This document shows, piece by piece, positions 29,586 to 34,166 of a stretch of 34,166 bases of DNA. A program made the position numbers and the translations under genes. How positions within the stretch are numbered: position 1 is the first letter of the stretch; each line of letters starts with the position of its first letter. The notes below the pieces were generated by a model that was given only the letters and a program-made list of their open reading frames with translations, had not been told where the DNA came from and did no database searches. This stretch comes from Phycisphaerales bacterium. GTDB taxonomy: Bacteria; Planctomycetota; Phycisphaerae; Phycisphaerales; UBA1924. The stretch lies in NCBI GenBank assembly GCA_029260475.1, contig JAJDDE010000055.1, forward strand, positions 1 through 34,166, in the 5' to 3' direction.

Positions 29586-30845
29586 TCAGTTGTCCGCGTT
29601 GCCGACTTCCCGCTCGATCCATGCGTAGACCTGCGAGCGTGTCATGTCTTCCGAGCCCGGGACGTATTGCAGGCGTGCGCCGGAGGTGTTGAACGCGGCG
29701 CCGAGTCGGACCGTCGAGTCGCGGAACTCGCCCGAGCCCCGGTTGTCCGGACGCCAGTAGCGGATGGTGACGTTCTCGCCCGGGCGATGGATGCTGATGA
29801 GTGAGCGCAGCACGTCCGAGTTGGGGACCGCGACATTGTTGATCTCAACAATGATGTCGCCGGGCTCCAGCCCGCCCTTGGCGGCGGGCTGACCGTTGGG
29901 TGTCGCGGCGACCAAAACGCCGGTGCCGCCATAACCGAGGCGGGACGCGGTCTGCGAGTTCATGTCGAACTGGGTGAGATTGATGCCGAGATAGCCGCGG
30001 AGCACGATGTCGCTCTCGTCGTCGATGAGCTGCTCAACGATCGCCTCGACGGTGTCGAGCGGGATCGCGAAGCCGATGCCCGCGGACTGGCCCTGGAGTT
30101 CCGGGCCCGATGAGTCTCGCACGTTGTTGGCGATTGCGGCGTTCATGCCGATGAGCTGGCCGTTGACATCGACGAGCGGCCCGCCCGAATTGCCCGGGTT
30201 CATCGCGGCGTCGGTCTGGATGAAGTTGGTGTATCCACCGATCATGTTCAGGAAGTTCGCGGCCTCCGATCGGCCCAGCCCCGAGACGATGCCCTGGCTC
30301 ATCGAGAACTTGATCGAGAATGGCGAGCCGAAGGCGAAGACACGCTCGCCCACGCGGATCGGGTTGCCCGTTGAGCGGGTGATCGGCACGACGCCGACGC
30401 CCGGATCGATCTTCACGACCGCGACATCCGTCTGCGGATCGGTGCCGATCACACGGGCTCGAAGCACGCGTCCGTCGTAGAGTTCCGCATCCACGCGGCG
30501 TGCATCGCGGACGACGTGCGCGTTGGTGACGATGTAGCCCTCGTCGTTGAAGATCCAGCCCGTGCCGGAGGTGAACGAGGGGCGCCGGAAGCCGCTGTCA
30601 TCGGAGGGCTGGAAGCGGACGTCGAGGTGAACCACGCTCGGGAGTACCGCCTCGCCGATGGAGGCGATCTCGTCGTTCATGCGATCGAGGAGCGTGCCTT
30701 GGGCCAGGCGGTCCTGGGCCTGTGTGACGTTCGCAGCGATGCGGGCGAATTGGACGCGTCGGACCGCGGAGGGGGCGGCCACGAGCGCCACGGTCACCGC
30801 GAGAAGAACGAGTAGGCCAGGGCCGTAGGTGAAGAACCGACGCAT
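29586..30845 (-). CDS. HtrA/DegP-like serine protease with one PDZ domain
   Basis: A 419-residue trypsin-like protease (family S1C) for quality control of exported proteins. The start ATG 30845 has AGGAGG eight bases upstream, preferred over ATG 30863, which lies ahead of that site. One N-terminal hydrophobic segment (about 4-25) acts as signal or anchor. The catalytic triad is His110 (TNAHVV), Asp140 (TDVAVV) and Ser220 (GNSGGPL). One PDZ domain lies at about residues 300-385 (RGYLGINL, GVLVAATPNGQPAAKGGLEPGD in part). The end (DMTRSQVYAWIEREVGNADN, about 395-419) is family-specific and unrecognised. It may be the middle member of a leftward transcription unit from panB. Confidence 0.94.
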   Translation of the reverse strand: MRRFFTYGPGLLVLLAVTVALVAAPSAVRRVQFARIAANVTQAQDRLAQGTLLDRMNDEIASIGEAVLPSVVHLDVRFQPSDDSGFRRPSFTSGTGWIFNDEGYIVTNAHVVRDARRVDAELYDGRVLRARVIGTDPQTDVAVVKIDPGVGVVPITRSTGNPIRVGERVFAFGSPFSIKFSMSQGIVSGLGRSEAANFLNMIGGYTNFIQTDAAMNPGNSGGPLVDVNGQLIGMNAAIANNVRDSSGPELQGQSAGIGFAIPLDTVEAIVEQLIDDESDIVLRGYLGINLTQFDMNSQTASRLGYGGTGVLVAATPNGQPAAKGGLEPGDIIVEINNVAVPNSDVLRSLISIHRPGENVTIRYWRPDNRGSGEFRDSTVRLGAAFNTSGARLQYVPGSEDMTRSQVYAWIEREVGNADN

Positions 30846-30909
30846 GCGTAATGCCTCCTGCATCTCTCTACCGATCGGCTGCGACGGGGTGCCGCGCCGA
30901 CCATTTGTG

Positions 30910-30930
30910 AAACGTTCGGGACGAACGTTT
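30910..30930 (-). terminator. Hairpin at the panB 3' end
   Basis: A perfect 9-bp stem (AAACGTTCG with CGAACGTTT) and a 3-base loop, overlapping the panB stop codon. On the minus strand only TTTCACAAAT follows, so termination may be partial. It divides panB from the HtrA-like gene. Confidence 0.55.
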
Positions 30931-31804
30931 ATTCGGAAGCGGGCGATTTCAGCTTCGCGGACTCGCCCCGTTTCATCAGATATCTGTGATCGGTTGATGT
31001 TCGGTCCTTCACGCGCTCGATCCAGCCTTCGACCGCTCGCTGGATCTCGGGGCCGATCTGAGCGATGGGCTGCGCGAATCCGGGTTGCCAGTGCGTCATG
31101 CCGATCAGGTCTTGCAGCACGAGGATCTGCCCGTGGGGGGCCGGGCCCGCGCCGATGCCGATCAGCGGCACGCTCGTGCGTTCCAGGATGCCGCGGGTCA
31201 CTTCTTCGGGCACCGCTTCGACGAGCAGCATGACCGCTCCGGCCCTCTCAAGGGTCACCGCGTCCTCGATCACTCGCTCGGCGGCGTCCGCGGTCCGCCC
31301 GGCGCTCGCGTACCCGCCGGTGAGACCGACCGACTGCGGCTTGGACCCGACGTGAGCGCACACCGGCACGCCTGCGCGCGCCATTTTCTCGACGAGCGGC
31401 GCGAACGACGCGTCCGCTTCCAGTTTGACCACGTCCGCGAGGCCCTCGGTAACGAAACGCCCCGCGTTGCGAAGCGCCTCGGCGTCGTCCGCCTGGTAGC
31501 TCATGAAGGGCATATCGCCCATGACCACCGAATTCGGCGCCCCGCGTTTCACACCGGCGGTCAGCGCGATCGCGACATCCAGCGGCATGTGGACGGTGCT
31601 CGGGAACCCGAGCACGACTTCCGCGGCGGTGTCGCCAACGAGCAGCACGTGTATGCCCGCGGCTTCGAGCCACCGCGCGGTCGTCGCGTCGTAGCAGGTC
31701 AGACAGGCGAAGGGCTCGCCCGACGAGGCCATCCGGCGGAGGGTCTTGAGCGTGAGCGCGGGTCGCGAGGAGGGGACCCCGGGCGCATCGTGGGGGATCG
31801 ACAT
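30929..31804 (-). CDS. panB: 3-methyl-2-oxobutanoate hydroxymethyltransferase
   Basis: First enzyme of pantothenate synthesis: it adds a hydroxymethyl group from methylene-tetrahydrofolate to alpha-ketoisovalerate. It is 291 residues long. The family motifs are FACLTCYDATTARWLEAAG, shown in part as LTCYDATTARWLEAAG, then LVGDTAAEVVLGF, VVMGDMPFMSYQ, CAHVGSKPQSV and IGIGAGPAPHGQILVLQDL. Metal ligands in GDT and GDM are intact. An N-terminal extension of about 15 residues is unremarkable. No other pantothenate gene is near. The alpha-glucan phosphorylase gene ends 43 bases upstream on the same strand. Confidence 0.96.
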   Translation of the reverse strand: MSIPHDAPGVPSSRPALTLKTLRRMASSGEPFACLTCYDATTARWLEAAGIHVLLVGDTAAEVVLGFPSTVHMPLDVAIALTAGVKRGAPNSVVMGDMPFMSYQADDAEALRNAGRFVTEGLADVVKLEADASFAPLVEKMARAGVPVCAHVGSKPQSVGLTGGYASAGRTADAAERVIEDAVTLERAGAVMLLVEAVPEEVTRGILERTSVPLIGIGAGPAPHGQILVLQDLIGMTHWQPGFAQPIAQIGPEIQRAVEGWIERVKDRTSTDHRYLMKRGESAKLKSPASE

Positions 31805-31847
31805 GCCCTGATACTAGGGGCGATGAGCCCCCGCCGAAACCGCGGTC

Positions 31848-34016
31848 TCAAGCGTGGGCGGGCAGGTAGAACCCCCGGCAGTAATCCGCGACCATGCGGT
31901 GGCTGGAGAATTTCGCGCAGCACGTGGACATGCACTCGGCGGCCATCTTGGTCCACTTCGTGGGCACGCCCGCCTTGGTGCGGTCGTAGAAGGCGGGGAC
32001 GATCTCGTTCTCGAGCGTCTCGTAGATCGAGGCCGCGTCGAAGGCGTCCTGCTTGGTGCGGCTCTTCATCACCGAACCGTCACCGACGACCCAGCCGTTT
32101 TTGCCGTTGTAGCCCTCGGGCCACCACCCATCGAGGACCGAGAAGTTGAGTCCCGCGTTGAGGCAGGGCTTCATGCCGCTGGTGCCAGAGGCCTCCATGG
32201 GCCTGATCGGGTTGTTGAGCCAGAGGTCACAGCCCTGCGTGAGCAGTCGCCCGACGGCGGTGTCGTAGTTCTGCAGGATGAAGACGCGCCCGCGGAAGGG
32301 TGCCTTGCGCGTGTACGAGAGGATCTTCTTGACGAACTCGTTCCCCTCCTTGTCGGCGGGGTGGGCTTTGCCAGCGAAGACGAGCTGCACCGGGCGGTCG
32401 CTGTCGCTCATGATCGCCGCGAGGCGTTTGGCGTCTTTGAAGACGAGCGGCGCGCGCTTGTAGGTCGCGAAGCGGCGAGCGAACCCGATCGTCAGCGCGT
32501 CCTCGTCGAGTGTGCGGTAGAGCTCGTTGATGAGCCCGGGGTCCTCGTTGTGGTAGACGAGCTGATCGCGAAGCGATGTGCGGAGGTGCGCCACCAGCTT
32601 CCGGCGCAGGAGCTGGCGCAGCGACCAGATCTCATCGGGCTTGGTCGTCTTGGCCTTCTTCCACCAGTTGTCCTCCGGTCCCGCGCCGATCCACTTGGGC
32701 TTGAGGTTCTTGTTGTAGAAGGGGCGAGCTTCGTCGGCGATCCACGTCTCGGGGTGGACGCCGTTGGTGACGTGACCGATCGGGACGTCCTCGGGCTTCT
32801 TCGCACCGAAGGTCTTCATCCACATGGCGCGTGAGGTGGCCCCGTGGAGCTCGGCGACGCCGTTGCAACGCTCGGACATCTTGAGCGCGAGCACGGTCAT
32901 GCAGAACGACTCGTTGACGTCCGACTCGTCCTCACGCCCGAGCGCGAGGAGTTCCTGTTTCTTCAGGCCCAGGTCCGCCTCGTAGCTCTTCATGTACTTC
33001 GCGAAGAGCGTTGCGTCGAAGCGGTCGTTGCCCGCGGGGACGGGCGTGTGCGTCGTGAAGACGCTCGACGAGCGCACCACATCGACCGCCTGATCGTATC
33101 CGAGTCCCGACTTCATCAGCTTGCGCAGCCGTTCGAGGCCCGCGAAGGCGGCGTGGCCCTCGTTGAGGTGGTGAACGGTCGGAGAGAGGCCGAGGGCCTC
33201 CAGCGCGAGCACCCCGCCCACACCAAGGAGCACTTCCTGGCGGATTCGGTACTCGATGCCGGCGCCGTAGAGGTGGTGCGTGAGCTTGCGGTCCGCGGGC
33301 TTGTTCTCGGGGATGTCGGTGTCTAACAGGTACAACGGGATGCGCCCGACTTGGAGCTTCCAGATCTTCGCCTTCACGCTGCCCCGCCCCATAGGCACGG
33401 AGATCGATTTGCTCGTGTCCTCGACGGGTAGCTTGCTGAAGTCGTACTTCGGGTACAGGATGCGCACGTCCTGGTCTTGTGGCAGCTCCTGCCGGTAGTA
33501 CCCGTAACGCCACAGCATGCCGATCGCGACGAGCGGAACACCGAGGTCCGAGGCGCTCTTGAGGTGGTCACCAGCGAGCACGCCCAGGCCGCCCGAGTAG
33601 AGCGGGAGGTGCTCGTGGAGGGCGTACTCCATGCAGTAGTACGCGACCTTGAGCTTCTTCTCCTTGCCCTGGGCCGTGCGTTCGAACCAGGTGCGTGCGT
33701 TCATGTACTCGGCGTGGTGCGCCTCGACTTTCGCGAGCGCTTCGGCGAAGGCGTCGTCGCTGCGGAGCGACTCGCGGCGCCACTCGGGCAGCGCGTCCAT
33801 GACCGCGATCGGGTTCTGCGTGTGCGCGCGCCAGAGCGCCGGCTCGAGCGATTCGAAGAGCGCTTTCGCGTCGGGGTTCCACGTCCACCAGATATTCCGC
33901 GCCAGACGGTCGAGGCGTTCGAAGACGTCGCCCGAACGGGTGCGCACCGGGGTGCGCTTCTTGCCGGTCTGCTTCTTGCGGTGGGCGGGTCGTGCGGAGC
34001 TGGTGCGCTTGGCCAT
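31848..34016 (-). CDS. glgP: Alpha-glucan (glycogen/starch) phosphorylase
   Basis: Breaks glycogen or other alpha-1,4-glucans with phosphate to give glucose 1-phosphate, using pyridoxal phosphate. It is 722 residues long, of the branch of GT35 enzymes distinct from E. coli GlgP. The N-terminal extension is basic (Lys/Arg-rich, about 1-25). A domain starting ERLDRLARNIWWTWNPDAKAL matches the DUF3417-type start. Then come LYSGGLGVLAGDHLKSASDL, of which GGLGVLAGDHLKSASDLG is typical, HLNEGHAAF, THTPVPAGNDRF, and GHVTNGVHPETW. The cofactor Lys is at 616 in GTSGMKPCLNAGLNFSVLDG. The symbol is used for the function. No other glycogen gene is in the window. A TATACT-like box lies upstream (about 34096-34101, minus strand), without a clear -35. 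Confidence 0.95.
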   Translation of the reverse strand: MAKRTSSARPAHRKKQTGKKRTPVRTRSGDVFERLDRLARNIWWTWNPDAKALFESLEPALWRAHTQNPIAVMDALPEWRRESLRSDDAFAEALAKVEAHHAEYMNARTWFERTAQGKEKKLKVAYYCMEYALHEHLPLYSGGLGVLAGDHLKSASDLGVPLVAIGMLWRYGYYRQELPQDQDVRILYPKYDFSKLPVEDTSKSISVPMGRGSVKAKIWKLQVGRIPLYLLDTDIPENKPADRKLTHHLYGAGIEYRIRQEVLLGVGGVLALEALGLSPTVHHLNEGHAAFAGLERLRKLMKSGLGYDQAVDVVRSSSVFTTHTPVPAGNDRFDATLFAKYMKSYEADLGLKKQELLALGREDESDVNESFCMTVLALKMSERCNGVAELHGATSRAMWMKTFGAKKPEDVPIGHVTNGVHPETWIADEARPFYNKNLKPKWIGAGPEDNWWKKAKTTKPDEIWSLRQLLRRKLVAHLRTSLRDQLVYHNEDPGLINELYRTLDEDALTIGFARRFATYKRAPLVFKDAKRLAAIMSDSDRPVQLVFAGKAHPADKEGNEFVKKILSYTRKAPFRGRVFILQNYDTAVGRLLTQGCDLWLNNPIRPMEASGTSGMKPCLNAGLNFSVLDGWWPEGYNGKNGWVVGDGSVMKSRTKQDAFDAASIYETLENEIVPAFYDRTKAGVPTKWTKMAAECMSTCCAKFSSHRMVADYCRGFYLPAHA

Positions 34017-34129
34017 GAAGGTCTCGCGTAACGGGAGATGCGGTGAATGAGGCGTGCGGGCGATCCACGCGCCGTCTTGTCGAACAGTGGGGCGAGTATA
34101 GAGGCAACCGGGACCGGGCCACGCGCACG

Positions 34130-34158
34130 AAAACGCCCGGTCCGAACGGTCCGGGCGT
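34130..34158 (-). terminator. Intrinsic terminator of a gene beyond the right edge
   Basis: On the minus strand, ACGCCCGG and CCGGGCGT form an 8-bp stem with further inner pairing, followed by TTTTC. It would end a leftward transcript arriving from outside the window, and so insulates the phosphorylase gene. Confidence 0.8.
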
Positions 34159-34166
34159 CAGGGTGA

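Noticed and set aside
1-34166. CRISPR array, prophage structural genes, restriction or toxin-antitoxin system
   Set aside because: No regularly spaced direct repeats and no related protein families were found anywhere in the window.

Overview
The window looks like a chromosomal segment of a GC-rich, flagellated planctomycete, most likely of the Phycisphaerae. The case rests on several signs: a broken gene with a planctomycete-style PEP-CTERM tail (VPTPNG, hydrophobic stretch, five arginines), YdjY-domain and YHYH-motif lipoproteins, a large planctomycete-type serine recombinase, and housekeeping genes scattered among unrelated neighbours. The taxonomic call is inference; no rRNA gene is present. 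Coding sense is clear almost everywhere because of the GC-rich third positions, and most long overlapping reading frames are shadows.

Layout. 1-1353 is the 3' part of a large serine recombinase gene, followed by about 390 bases of non-coding DNA with a duplicated palindromic repeat and then a tRNA-Ser(GCT) on the minus strand. 1976-4559 holds a thioredoxin-fold protein, a YjbQ protein, a plant-type ferredoxin-NADP reductase and a receiver-domain protein that has lost its phosphorylation site. 4593-7957 (minus) holds a lipoprotein joining a cyclophilin to an FKBP, then an ABC-2 exporter pair. 8321-9904 is a flagellin with a strong terminator, followed by an FAD oxidoreductase and tRNA-Pro(CGG). 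11281-13576 is an accessory island: the tRNA-Pro 3' end is partly repeated about 1.6 kb downstream, and between the copies lies a single YHYH lipoprotein gene. Just beyond is a PEP-CTERM-like gene with a stop codon inside its signal peptide.

13670-16338 (minus) encodes LemA and an M48 metalloprotease with a long extra C-terminal region. 16476-24681 is a pyrimidine biosynthesis cluster, pyrB-pyrC-pyrF-pyrE-carA-carB, with start/stop overlaps at three junctions. It covers every step to UMP except dihydroorotate oxidation. CarA and CarB resemble the eukaryotic CAD-type synthetase more than the E. coli type. 24759-25238 is an unknown membrane protein. 25594-27239 is rpsP-trmD-rplS without rimM, and bS16 carries a long Ala/Lys/Glu tail. 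27277-28062 is a YdjY lipoprotein.

28066-34016 (minus) is a run of five genes transcribed leftwards: alpha-glucan phosphorylase, panB, an HtrA-like protease, a DUF4112 membrane protein and a membrane-anchored endonuclease/exonuclease/phosphatase protein. The last two overlap by four bases. A terminator for a gene beyond the right edge lies at 34130-34158.

Most of the window is ordinary chromosome. The unusual parts are the tRNA-Pro island, the recombinase-associated palindromes, the dual immunophilin, the degenerate receiver and the CAD-like CarAB.
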